This document shows positions 17,715-26,184 of a stretch of DNA of 64,000 nucleotides, in pieces. The stretch covers positions 3,660,501 to 3,724,500 of the forward strand of contig NZ_CP029427.2 of NCBI RefSeq assembly GCF_002266465.3, written 5' to 3'. Position 1 is the stretch's first letter, and every line of letters begins with the position of its first letter. The translations under genes were made by a program, and so were the position numbers. A model generated the notes under the pieces. The model did not search any database and was not told the DNA's origin. It saw nothing but the letters and a program-made list of their open reading frames with translations. This DNA comes from Bradyrhizobium symbiodeficiens (lineage in GTDB: Bacteria > Pseudomonadota > Alphaproteobacteria > Rhizobiales > Xanthobacteraceae).

Positions 17715-19988
17715 TTGCAGAACAGCGGCGGCGGCGCGCGCGCATTCCAGAATGCGCGATTGCAGAAGAAGTTGTTGAAGCAGGCCGACGCCGTCATCGC
17801 CGCTGCGGCGAACGCCTATGGCCAAGGCCGCTATGCCGAGACCGAGGCGCTGTGCCGCGAGATCCTGAAAGCCCTTCCGGATCATGTCGATGCCCTGCAC
17901 CTGCTCGGCATGTGCGCCCATGACGGCCGGCGCCTGGAGGAGGCGCAGCAGCTGCTGGAGCGCGTGATCGCGCTCGATCCGCGCCTGCACGATGCCCATA
18001 ACAACCTCGCCACCGTGCATTTCGACCTCGGCAATTACGAGGAGGCGCGCCGGTGCCAGGAGAGGGCGATCGCGCTGAAGCCGAATTTCGCGGTGGCGTT
18101 GACCAATCTCGGCAACACGCTGATGCATCTGGGGTTCTACGAAAAGGCGCTCGAGATGCACGAGCGCGCCATCAAGATCAAACCGAATTATGCCGATGCC
18201 CTCTGCAATCGCGGCATGGTCGAGATCGTGCTCGGGCAGATCATGCGCGCCAAGGAGAGTTTCGATCGCGCCCTGCTGTTTCAGCCGCGTCACGCTGAGG
18301 CCATCGTCGGCAGCGGCATGGTCAGCATGGAGCTGCGGCACCACGAGGAGGCGGCAGCCAAGTTCGCCACGGCGCTCGCGATCAAGCCTGGCGCGCCGAG
18401 GATCCTGGCCCAGCGCGGGCGGCTCAGTTACGAGCTGCAGCGCCTGGAGCCCGCGCTTGCTGATTTCGATGCGGCGCTTGCGATTTCGCCCAAGCTCGAA
18501 CTGGCCCTTCGGGGCAAGGCCCAGGTCTGCCTCGTCATGGGAAGGACCGCGCAGGCGATGGGGGCCGCGACGACCTTGATCGAGCGAAATCCGCGCTCCG
18601 AGATGGGGTTGGCGCTGATGGGATTCGCTTATTCGAACCAGGGAGACATGGACTCCGCGATCCAATATCTCGATCGCGCGCTTGCGCTCCGACCGGATTA
18701 CGGAGACGCGATCAGGGGCAAGATCTTCTTGCTGGACTACCTCGCGGACGCCGATTTCGCGGTCCAGCAGGCGGTGCGAAAGTCCTGGTGGGATGCGATC
18801 GGTTCGAAGATTCCGCAAAGGACGTTGCCCAAGCGGCCGCTCGATCCGGACAAACGGATCGTGGTCGGTTATGTCGCCGCTGAATTCAGGCAGCACTCGG
18901 CGGGACTCACCCTGCTGCCCGTGCTGCGCAACCATGATCACACCAAGTTTGAGATCATCTGCTATTATTCCTGGCCGGGAGAGGACGAGTACACCGCCAA
19001 GTTCAAGGAGTTGGCGGACGTCTGGGTGAACGCCTGGCAGATGTCGGACGACGAGCTCGCCGATCGCATTCAGGCGGACAATGTCGACATCCTGATCGAC
19101 GTGTCCGGCCACACGACCGGCAACCGGCTGCAGTGTTTCGCGCGGAAGCCGGCCCCGATCCAGGCCACGGGCTTCGGACACGCGACGGGCACGGGCATGC
19201 AGACCATGGACTATGTGCTCGCGGATTCCATTTTCATTCCGCCATCGGCTCGGCATTTGTTTCCGGAAAAGATCTACGATCTGCCATGCCTGATCACGAT
19301 GGAGCCCGTCACCAATCAGCAGCCCTCCGAGCTGCCGATGCTCCGCAACGGCTATGTCACCTTCGGCGTGTTCAACCGCATCTACAAGATCTCGGATGAT
19401 GCCATTCGTGTGTGGTCGCGCATCATGCGGGAGGTGCCGGGATCGAAGATCGTCCTCAAGCATGGTTTGCTCGATGATCCCTTGCTGCGCGACAGCTTGG
19501 TCGCACGCTTCATCGCGCAGGGCATCGCGGAGGAGAACATCACCTGTCTCGGCACCACCTCGCGCGACGACCATCTGAAGGCCTTTGATCAGATCGATAT
19601 TTCCCTCGACACGTTCCCACAAAACGGCGGCATCAGCACTTGGGAATCCCTCTACAAGGGCGTTCCGGTCGTCGCCAAGCTCGGCATTGGAGCATCCTCG
19701 CGTGCCGGTGGCTCGATCGTAGCCGCTGTCGGTCTCGGCGACTGGGTCGCCGAGGATGACGACGGCTACGTCGAGATCGCCCGCAAGTTCGCCTCGCAGC
19801 CCGAGTATCTGGCGAAGTTGCGGGCGGGATTACCGGCTCAGATCGCAGCCTCGCCCGCCGGCAATGTCGAGATCTACACGCGCGAGCTCGAGGCGGGGTA
19901 CCGTCAGTTCTGGCGCGACTATTGTGCTGGCGCCGCGGAGAAGAGCAACGACGCTGCGGTAGGCGGGACAGCACCTAGCGGCTCCTGA
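17715..19988 (+). CDS. TPR protein with O-GlcNAc-transferase-like (GT41) domain, copy 2
   Basis: This 757-residue paralogue has the same layout: TPR superhelix in about residues 20-365 and GT41 catalytic domain in 375-745. Catalytic-site equivalents are kept: VGYVAAEFRQHSAG, DVSGHTTGNRL, QATGFGHATGTGMQTMDYVLAD, FNRIYKISDDA, DTFPQNGGISTWESL. Differences from the neighbours cluster in the TPR groove and in one catalytic loop (YYSWPGEDEYTAK against YSCWPLQDEITER in copy 1), which suggests different protein clients. The TTG start lies behind GGAGAGACACC. There is a 116-base gap from copy 1 and an extra 11 residues at the C terminus. Confidence 0.88.
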   Translation: MQNSGGGARAFQNARLQKKLLKQADAVIAAAANAYGQGRYAETEALCREILKALPDHVDALHLLGMCAHDGRRLEEAQQLLERVIALDPRLHDAHNNLATVHFDLGNYEEARRCQERAIALKPNFAVALTNLGNTLMHLGFYEKALEMHERAIKIKPNYADALCNRGMVEIVLGQIMRAKESFDRALLFQPRHAEAIVGSGMVSMELRHHEEAAAKFATALAIKPGAPRILAQRGRLSYELQRLEPALADFDAALAISPKLELALRGKAQVCLVMGRTAQAMGAATTLIERNPRSEMGLALMGFAYSNQGDMDSAIQYLDRALALRPDYGDAIRGKIFLLDYLADADFAVQQAVRKSWWDAIGSKIPQRTLPKRPLDPDKRIVVGYVAAEFRQHSAGLTLLPVLRNHDHTKFEIICYYSWPGEDEYTAKFKELADVWVNAWQMSDDELADRIQADNVDILIDVSGHTTGNRLQCFARKPAPIQATGFGHATGTGMQTMDYVLADSIFIPPSARHLFPEKIYDLPCLITMEPVTNQQPSELPMLRNGYVTFGVFNRIYKISDDAIRVWSRIMREVPGSKIVLKHGLLDDPLLRDSLVARFIAQGIAEENITCLGTTSRDDHLKAFDQIDISLDTFPQNGGISTWESLYKGVPVVAKLGIGASSRAGGSIVAAVGLGDWVAEDDDGYVEIARKFASQPEYLAKLRAGLPAQIAASPAGNVEIYTRELEAGYRQFWRDYCAGAAEKSNDAAVGGTAPSGS

Positions 19989-20101
19989 GCCGGATCCTGC
20001 GGCGAGCCCCGGAATAGCCCGGAAGGATTTCCGGTCCCGCCGACCGGCCGGCCCGCGCGAATCAGTTAGACTCGTCCCGGGCCATCTCCCGGAGAAACAC
20101 T

Positions 20102-22342
20102 TTGCAAAGCAGCGCCGGCGCGCGCGCATTCCAGAATGCGCGATTGCAGAAGAAGTTGAAGAAGCAGGCCGATGCCATCATCTCCGCCGCGGCGAGCGCT
20201 TATGGCCAAGGCAGATATGCGGAGAGCGAGGCGCTCTGCCGCCAGATCGTGCAGGCCGTTCCGGATCATTTCGACGCCACGCATCTGCTCGGCTTGAGCG
20301 TGCAACAAGGCGGGCGTCTCGTCGAGGCGCAACACCTGCTTGAGCGCGCGATCGCAATCGATCCGCGTTCGCACGAGGCGCATCACAATCTCGCCGCTGT
20401 CCAGCTGTCGCTTCAGAAATTCGAGGCCGCCCGCGCGTGTCAGGAAAGGGCGATCGCACTGAAGCCGAATTTTCCGCCGGCCTTGGCAGGCCTCGGCAAC
20501 GCCTTGCTCCAGATGAACCTGCCGGAGCAAGCCATCGAACTGTATGACCGCGCCATCGCTCTGAAGCCCGACAACGCCGATGCGCTCTGCAATCGTGGTC
20601 TGGCCGAGCTGGCGCTGGGCCGATTAGACCGCGCCAAGCAGAGTTTCGAGCGCGCTCTGTTGTTTCAGCCGCGTCACGCCGAAGCGCTTATCGGCAAGGG
20701 CGTGGTCGGGATCGAGCTCAAGCATTATGACGAGGCGGAAGCCGCGCTCGCAGCGGCGTTCGCGATCAGGCCAGGTTCGGCGAAGCTCCTCGCGCACCGT
20801 GGACGGCTCAATCTTGCGCTGTCGCGGCCGGAACAGGCGGCAGCGGATTTTGACGCAGCGCTTGCGCTGTCACCAAAGCTTGAAGTGGCCCTGCGGGGAA
20901 AGGCAGAAGTCGCGCTGAGCATGGGGAATACGGCGCAGGCGATTCTGGCCTGCACGGCGTTGCTCGAGGAAAATCCGCGCTCGGCAATCGCGTTGGCGCT
21001 GCTGAGTTCCTGCTTCGCCAACCAGGGCGAGGTCGCGGCTGCGATCGAACATCTCGACGCCGCCCTCGCAATCGCGCCGGACCAGCCGGAGCTGATCGCG
21101 CGGAAGATCTATTTTCTGGACTTTCTCTCGGAGGCCGATTTCGCGGTCCAGCAGGCGGCACGCAAATCCTGGTGGGATGCGGTCGGCGCCAGATTGCCAC
21201 GGAGAAAGCTCGCGCCCCGGCAGCTCGATCCCGACAGGCGGATCGTGGTCGGCTATGTCGCGGCCGAGTTCTGGTACCACTCGGCGGCGTTCGGCCTGTT
21301 ACCGGTGCTGCGCCACCATGACCACGCCAAGTTCGAGATCGTCTGCTATTCCTGCTCGCCGGTCCGAGATGAAATGACTGCAAAGTTCAAATCGTCGGCG
21401 GATGTCTGGGTCGACGCCCGGCAGCTTTCGGACGATGAACTGGCCGACCGTATCGAGGCCGACAAGGTCGATATCCTGATCGACGTGTCAGGGCATACGA
21501 CCGGCAACAGGCTCCCGGTGTTCGCCCGCAAGCCGGCCCCGATCCAGGTCACGGGCTTCGGACATGCCACGGGCACCGGCCTTCAGACCATGGACTACGT
21601 GCTCGCCGATCCGATCTTCATTCCGGAATCGGCCCGTCATCTGCTGGCCGAAAGGGTCTACGATCTGCCGTGCCTGATCACGATCGATCCGATCCTGGAT
21701 GTTTGCGCTTCGGAGCTTCCCATGCTCCGCAACGGCCACGTGACGTTTGGCGTCTTTAATCGCATCTCCAAGATATCGGATGAGGTCATCCGCGTGTGGT
21801 CCAGGGTGATGCGGGAGGTGCCCGGATCGAAGATCATCATCAAGCACACGCAGCTTGACGATCCCATGCTGCGCGATGGTCTGCTCGCGCGGTTCATGGC
21901 CCAAGGCATTGCCGAAGAGAACATCACCTGCCTGGGCTCGACCGAGCGCAAAGAGCATCTGCGAGCCTTCGCGCAAGTCGATATTTCGCTCGATCCATTT
22001 CCGCAGAATGGCGGCGTCAGCACCTGGGAATCCCTCTATGCGGGCGTTCCCGTCGTCGCCAAGCTCGGCCACGGCGCCTCCTCGCGTGCCGGCGCCTCCA
22101 TCGTGACCGCCGTCGGTCTCGGCGACTGGGTCGCCGAGGATGACGATGGTTATGTCGAGATCGCTCGCAAATTTGCCTCGCAGCCCGAGCATCTGGCGAA
22201 GTTGCGCGCGGGATTGCCGGCTCTGATCGCAGGTTCGCCCGCCGGCAATGTCGAGATCTACACGCGCGGGGTCGAGGAGGGCTATCGCCAGTTCTGGCGC
22301 GACTATTGCGCCGCGGCTTCGAAGGGCGGCGAGGGGGCGTGA
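20102..22342 (+). CDS. TPR protein with O-GlcNAc-transferase-like (GT41) domain, copy 3
   Basis: This 746-residue third paralogue has TPRs in about residues 20-360 and a GT41 catalytic domain thereafter. The catalytic motifs are present (VGYVAAEFWYHSAAF, DVSGHTTGNRL, QVTGFGHATGTG), with small departures: FNRISKISDE replaces FNRIYKISDD, and DPFPQNGGVSTWES replaces DTFPQNGGISTWES. The lysine after the FNR motif is retained, so activity is expected. The TTG start follows CCGGAGAAACACT. It ends the triplet. The DUF805 gene downstream is separated by 136 bases. Confidence 0.88.
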   Translation: MQSSAGARAFQNARLQKKLKKQADAIISAAASAYGQGRYAESEALCRQIVQAVPDHFDATHLLGLSVQQGGRLVEAQHLLERAIAIDPRSHEAHHNLAAVQLSLQKFEAARACQERAIALKPNFPPALAGLGNALLQMNLPEQAIELYDRAIALKPDNADALCNRGLAELALGRLDRAKQSFERALLFQPRHAEALIGKGVVGIELKHYDEAEAALAAAFAIRPGSAKLLAHRGRLNLALSRPEQAAADFDAALALSPKLEVALRGKAEVALSMGNTAQAILACTALLEENPRSAIALALLSSCFANQGEVAAAIEHLDAALAIAPDQPELIARKIYFLDFLSEADFAVQQAARKSWWDAVGARLPRRKLAPRQLDPDRRIVVGYVAAEFWYHSAAFGLLPVLRHHDHAKFEIVCYSCSPVRDEMTAKFKSSADVWVDARQLSDDELADRIEADKVDILIDVSGHTTGNRLPVFARKPAPIQVTGFGHATGTGLQTMDYVLADPIFIPESARHLLAERVYDLPCLITIDPILDVCASELPMLRNGHVTFGVFNRISKISDEVIRVWSRVMREVPGSKIIIKHTQLDDPMLRDGLLARFMAQGIAEENITCLGSTERKEHLRAFAQVDISLDPFPQNGGVSTWESLYAGVPVVAKLGHGASSRAGASIVTAVGLGDWVAEDDDGYVEIARKFASQPEHLAKLRAGLPALIAGSPAGNVEIYTRGVEEGYRQFWRDYCAAASKGGEGA

Positions 22343-22478
22343 TGCTGCCTGCCCGGGACAAAAGCCGCGCATTGCCGGGACCGGCTTAGTCGTCCGGAAA
22401 CCATGAGGCTGCTTGCAGCAGCCCGCTTCACCGGTCCGAAAGCTGTTTGGGCGCATGTGGCACCAAAAGGGTGTGCCA

Positions 22479-22907
22479 ATGCTCGACCTCGTATTCGGCC
22501 TCAATACCCGGTTGGGACGCTTGCAGTTCTTCCTAGCCACGATCGTGCTTGCGGTGGTGACGACCGCGATCTGCTTTGCTGTCGCGATGTCCGTGCTGCG
22601 CGACATCACGCCGGCCAATGTTCGTCCCGCGGATCTCCTGAAGAGTTGGGGGATGATCGCAGCGATCGCATTCTTCGCGCTGGCGACCGTGACGCTTTAC
22701 TCGATGCGCTTCCGGGACATCGGGTGGGACCCGGTTTGCGTGGTCCCGGCCTGGATCGCGCTCATGATCGTCGACTATGTCGTCGCGACGCGGTTTCCCG
22801 CCTATGCGGTCGGCCAGGATCATACCGGCACGATCGTCGGCGGCATCGCCAATCTCGTGCTGACGCTGGCGCTGTTGTTCTGGCCGAGCGGCGACGATCA
22901 CGCCTGA
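22479..22907 (+). CDS. DUF805 family membrane protein
   Basis: This 142-residue inner-membrane protein has about four hydrophobic helices and the DUF805 pattern: an N-terminal GLNTRLGRLQFFLA segment and a central MRFRDIGWDP motif. The molecular function of the family is unknown. I chose the ATG at 22479, which has AAAAGG nine bases upstream. In-frame upstream starts at 22413 (TTG) and 22455 (ATG) would add polar residues not seen in the family. It is transcribed toward cysK on the opposite strand, with a hairpin between the two stops. Confidence 0.72.
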   Translation: MLDLVFGLNTRLGRLQFFLATIVLAVVTTAICFAVAMSVLRDITPANVRPADLLKSWGMIAAIAFFALATVTLYSMRFRDIGWDPVCVVPAWIALMIVDYVVATRFPAYAVGQDHTGTIVGGIANLVLTLALLFWPSGDDHA

Positions 22908-22924
22908 AGCACGACGAGATGAGG

Positions 22925-22952
22925 TGCCGTTCGACTTTCTAGACGAACGGCA
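22925..22952. terminator. Hairpin at the end of DUF805/cysK convergent pair
   Basis: A perfect nine-base stem, TGCCGTTCG/CGAACGGCA, with a ten-base loop spans the stop of cysK and lies 18 bases past the DUF805 stop. There is no U-run. It probably ends or stabilises both transcripts. Confidence 0.45.
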
Positions 22953-23973
22953 GCTTGATGTTGCTGCGCTTCTCGAGCCATTCCGGCACGGGCAGGTTCT
23001 TGGCGCGCATGAAGTCCGCGTTGAACAGCTTCGACTGATAACGGCTGCCGGAATCGCACAGCACGGTGACGATCGTCTTGCCGGGTCCGAGCTGCCTGGC
23101 GAGGCGCATGGCGCCCACGACGTTGACACCGGTGGAGCCGCCGAGGCACAGGCCCTCGTGCTGCAGCAGCTCGTAGATCACGCCGACGGCTTCGGCATCG
23201 GGAATGAGATAGGCGTCATCGACCTTCGCGGTCTCGACGATCGCGGTCGCCCGGTTGAGGCCGATGCCCTCGGTGATCGAGCTGCCCGGCGTCGCCTTGG
23301 CACTGCCGGTCCTGAAGTATTCGTACATGCCGGCGCCGTGCGGGTCTGCACAGGCGATACGAATGTTCTTGTTCTTCTCCTTGAGGTAGCGACTGGTGCC
23401 GGCGAGCGTGCCGCCGCTGCCGACCGAGCAGACGAAACCGTCGACCGTGCCGCCGGTCTGCTGCCAGATTTCGGGTCCCGTCGACTCGTAATGCGCCTTG
23501 GCATTGTCGAGATTGTTCCACTGGTCCGCGAATAGCACGCCATTAGGTTCGGTCTTGCGCAACTCGTCGGCGAGGCGGCGGCCGACATGCTGGTAGTTGT
23601 TGGGATTGGAGTAGGGCAGTGCCGGCGATTCCAGCAGCTCGGCGCCGCACAGCTTCAGAAAGTCCTTCTTCTCCTGGCTCTGCGTCTCCGGGATCACGAT
23701 CAGGGTGCGATAGCCGCGCGCGCTCGCGACGACCGCAAGGCCAATGCCGGTATTGCCGGCGGTCGATTCCACCACAAGACCGCCGGGCTTGAGCTCGCCG
23801 CGCTTCTCGGCTTCGAGGATCATCCATTTGCCGGCGCGATCCTTCACCGACTGGCCGGGATTCATGAACTCGGCCTTGCCGAGAATGGTGCAGCCGGTCA
23901 ATTCCGAGGCGCGCTTCAGCTTGATGAGCGGGGTGTTGCCGATGGCTTCGACAACGTCGTTTCGAATGATCAT
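22939..23973 (-). CDS. cysK: Cysteine synthase (O-acetylserine sulfhydrylase)
   Basis: This 344-residue PLP enzyme makes L-cysteine from O-acetylserine and sulfide in the cytoplasm. The PLP lysine is K44 in NPGQSVKDRAG, and the substrate loop is ESTAGNTGIGLA. The phosphate-binding glycine loop is VGSGGTLAG. The C-terminal section is about 20-30 residues longer than Escherichia coli CysK and contains GGSTGVNVVGAMRLA. I chose the ATG at 23973 because the protein there begins MIIRNDVVEAIGNTPLIKL, the family N terminus. The frame stays open upstream to 24228, but that extension is arginine-rich and not family-like. The ribosome-binding site is weak. Confidence 0.9.
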   Translation of the reverse strand: MIIRNDVVEAIGNTPLIKLKRASELTGCTILGKAEFMNPGQSVKDRAGKWMILEAEKRGELKPGGLVVESTAGNTGIGLAVVASARGYRTLIVIPETQSQEKKDFLKLCGAELLESPALPYSNPNNYQHVGRRLADELRKTEPNGVLFADQWNNLDNAKAHYESTGPEIWQQTGGTVDGFVCSVGSGGTLAGTSRYLKEKNKNIRIACADPHGAGMYEYFRTGSAKATPGSSITEGIGLNRATAIVETAKVDDAYLIPDAEAVGVIYELLQHEGLCLGGSTGVNVVGAMRLARQLGPGKTIVTVLCDSGSRYQSKLFNADFMRAKNLPVPEWLEKRSNIKLPFV

Positions 23974-24536
23974 GTCGGGGAAATCGCTACCAAGGGGGTT
24001 GATCTGGTTGGCCAGAACGTAGTGCCTGGGAGGCCAAAGGGGAAGGCTTTTGCGCTGCGGCGAAACCGAGCGAAACCTCTGCTCAAACAACGATATTCCT
24101 GAGAGACGCGCCCGACGACGATGCGCTCGGCCGCAAGCCGGGACATCGGGAGGAGGAAATGCCCGCGCTCCGTCCGGCCAGGGAAGATGACAGTCGTCAT
24201 CCGCCTCCTCGCGACCAATTTTTGCCAAGAGCGGGACTTCCCGCCATCGATGGCTGTAGATGGCGCCTGGATGGCCGAAATCAAATCTGCCCGAAGAACG
24301 GCCTTCTCTCGGCGATTGACGGGCTTGTGGGATGACTCGGCCAGTGAGCGCGACCGAAGCGGCACGGTGCGTTCGGACGGAAAAGGCCCAGGTGTCGCTG
24401 TGGCAGCAATATCACATGAAATCTTGGTAAGCTTGATTGGGCATCTCAATATTTCAAAATGAGAAAAATAGCTGCAAGACAACGACCTTTTGAATTTAAG
24501 GTGGTTCGTTCCACTTCGTTTGCGTGGCCATTTCGC

Positions 24537-24579
24537 AACTGCGGGACTGTCCCGCAGTTCGGCGCCCGGCTAGTATGAT
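24537..24579 (+). promoter_or_regulatory. Operator-like palindrome over the efflux operon promoter
   Basis: In the 723-base gap 23974-24696 the only strong signal is a perfect ten-base inverted repeat, AACTGCGGGA/TCCCGCAGTT with a CTG centre (24537-24559). A TATGAT -10 element follows at 24574-24579, so the repeat covers the expected -35 region. The eleven bases GACTGTCCCGC in its right half (24545-24555) recur at 24636-24646. This is the pattern of a repressor operator with a second half-site. The rest of the gap is AT-richer than its surroundings and I see no gene in it. Confidence 0.5.
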
Positions 24580-24696
24580 TTTTGAGGTTCCGCAGAAAGC
24601 AACGCCGCCTGTGAATGAGTTGTCCAAAGACCCCCGACTGTCCCGCCGCGAATCGGTTAATCCGGCTGCGCGGCGGTTCGATCTGCCCCGCGGGGG

Positions 24697-26184
24697 ATGG
24701 ATGTGACACAGGATGTTCCTGGGATCGCCGTGCAGCGGTCTGAAGGTTCTGCATCCCGGACGACGCTGCGCGCGGCGCGCTGGCTTGCGGTGGTGTGCCT
24801 CGCCGTCGGTTCCGGCGCTTGCGTGCTGACCCAGGATCTTCCCGATCCCGCCCTCGATGTTCCCGCGCAGTACAAATATGCCGGGAAGGCGGACGCGCCG
24901 CCGTCGCTGGATTGGTGGCGCAGCTTCCGCTCCGCGGAGCTGACGCAGTTGATGGAGGAGGCGCAGACCGTCAATCTCGACATCGCCGCCGCAGTGGCGC
25001 GCATCGTCCAGGCTGACGCCCAGGCCCGGCAGGCGGGCGCGGCGCTGCTGCCGAGCTTGTCCGGCACCGGGCAGGAGGCCTATTCGCGCACCTCCGGCTC
25101 CTCCGCTTCAGGGCTTACCAATGGCGGCCGCGAGGTGGTCAACTACCAGGCATCGCTGAGCGCGAGCTACCAGCTCGACTTCTGGGGTCAGAACCGGGAT
25201 GCGCTGCAGACGGCTGAGGAGACGGCGAACGCCAACCGCTTTGACCGCGACACCGTCGCGCTGACGACGCTCGCAGCCGTTGCCAATGCCTATTTCCAGG
25301 TGTTGTCCTCGCAGGACCGCATCAGGACTTCACAGCGCAACATTGCGAGCGCGCAGCGCATCCTCGATGCCGTGAGGGAGCGGCGCAAGGCCGGCACCGG
25401 CACCGATCTCGACGTCGCCCAGCAGGAGAGCGTGCTTGCCAACCAGAAGGCCCTGGTGCCGCCGCTGCGCCAGACGCTCGACCAGAACGTCAACGCGCTC
25501 GCCGTGCTGGTCTCGCGCCCGTCGGAAAGCGTGCGCGTGCTTGGCGGCTCGCTGGACCGGATCGCGATCCCGCGTGTGACACCCGGCCTGCCGTCGGAGC
25601 TGCTGACGCAGCGGCCGGATATTCGCCGGCAGGAGGCGCAGCTCGCCTCGGCGACGGCGAATATCGGCAACGCCCGCGCGCAGTTCTTTCCGACCATCCA
25701 GCTCACCGGCAATGGCGGCTATCAGAGCTCGGCCCTGGTCTCGCTGTTCCAGCCCCATGCGGCCTTCTTCCAGCTCGTCGGCAGCGCTACGCAACCGATC
25801 TTCGACGGCGGCAGGATCCTTGGCAATTTCGAGTTCGCCAAGGCGCGGCAGGACGAGTTGCTCCAGACCTATCGCAAGACGATCATTCAGTCCTTTGCCG
25901 ACGTCGACAACGCGCTGTTCTCGATCAAGCAGACCACGATCAGGCTGCAGTTGCAGCGTGATGTCGTTGCCGCCTCGCGCCGCGCCTTCGATCTCTCCGA
26001 GCAGCAATTGCGCGCCGGCACTGCCGATATCGTGACCGTGCTCAACACTCAACTGACCCTGTTCCAGGCGGAAGACACGCTGTGGCAGGCCCAACTCGCG
26101 CGGCTTCTCGCCATCGTCAGCCTGTATCAGGCGCTCGGCGGTGGCTGGGAGCCGCGCATGGAGAAACCGGTCAATGCTCTTTAA
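24697..26184 (+). CDS. RND efflux outer-membrane channel (NodT/OprM family)
   Basis: This 495-residue outer-membrane factor forms the exit duct of a tripartite pump. The N terminus has a hydrophobic segment ending GSGAC (Cys42), a possible though non-canonical lipobox. Two repeats of the TolC-like OEP domain follow, with the conserved TQRPDIRRQEAQLASATANIG motif split over residues 306-328 and the FDGGRILGNFE motif in the second repeat. It is unusual that the channel gene comes first in the operon. Its stop overlaps the adaptor gene start by eleven bases. Confidence 0.88.
   Translation: MDVTQDVPGIAVQRSEGSASRTTLRAARWLAVVCLAVGSGACVLTQDLPDPALDVPAQYKYAGKADAPPSLDWWRSFRSAELTQLMEEAQTVNLDIAAAVARIVQADAQARQAGAALLPSLSGTGQEAYSRTSGSSASGLTNGGREVVNYQASLSASYQLDFWGQNRDALQTAEETANANRFDRDTVALTTLAAVANAYFQVLSSQDRIRTSQRNIASAQRILDAVRERRKAGTGTDLDVAQQESVLANQKALVPPLRQTLDQNVNALAVLVSRPSESVRVLGGSLDRIAIPRVTPGLPSELLTQRPDIRRQEAQLASATANIGNARAQFFPTIQLTGNGGYQSSALVSLFQPHAAFFQLVGSATQPIFDGGRILGNFEFAKARQDELLQTYRKTIIQSFADVDNALFSIKQTTIRLQLQRDVVAASRRAFDLSEQQLRAGTADIVTVLNTQLTLFQAEDTLWQAQLARLLAIVSLYQALGGGWEPRMEKPVNAL

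Larger units (their letters stand above)
15314..22342 (+). repeat. Tandem triplication of a TPR/GT41 gene with its leader
   Basis: Three consecutive genes encode proteins of 746, 757 and 746 residues that align from the first residue to the last. The similarity continues upstream of each start: GAATCAG at 15314, 17672 and 20059 is followed 43-44 bases later by a TTG start, with TCCGGAGAGA or a close variant as ribosome-binding site. The second and third leaders also share TTAGACTCGTC. The duplicated unit therefore includes leader DNA, so each copy can be expressed alone. The copies have diverged substantially in the TPR part, so the duplications are not recent. Confidence 0.85.

Noticed and set aside
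15358..22342. The three GT41 genes as an assembly duplication
   Set aside because: The copies differ throughout at DNA and protein level and in their spacers, so they are true paralogues.
24121..24462. 113-codon plus-strand frame in the cysK-efflux gap
   Set aside because: No ribosome-binding site, no domain, and composition unlike neighbouring genes.
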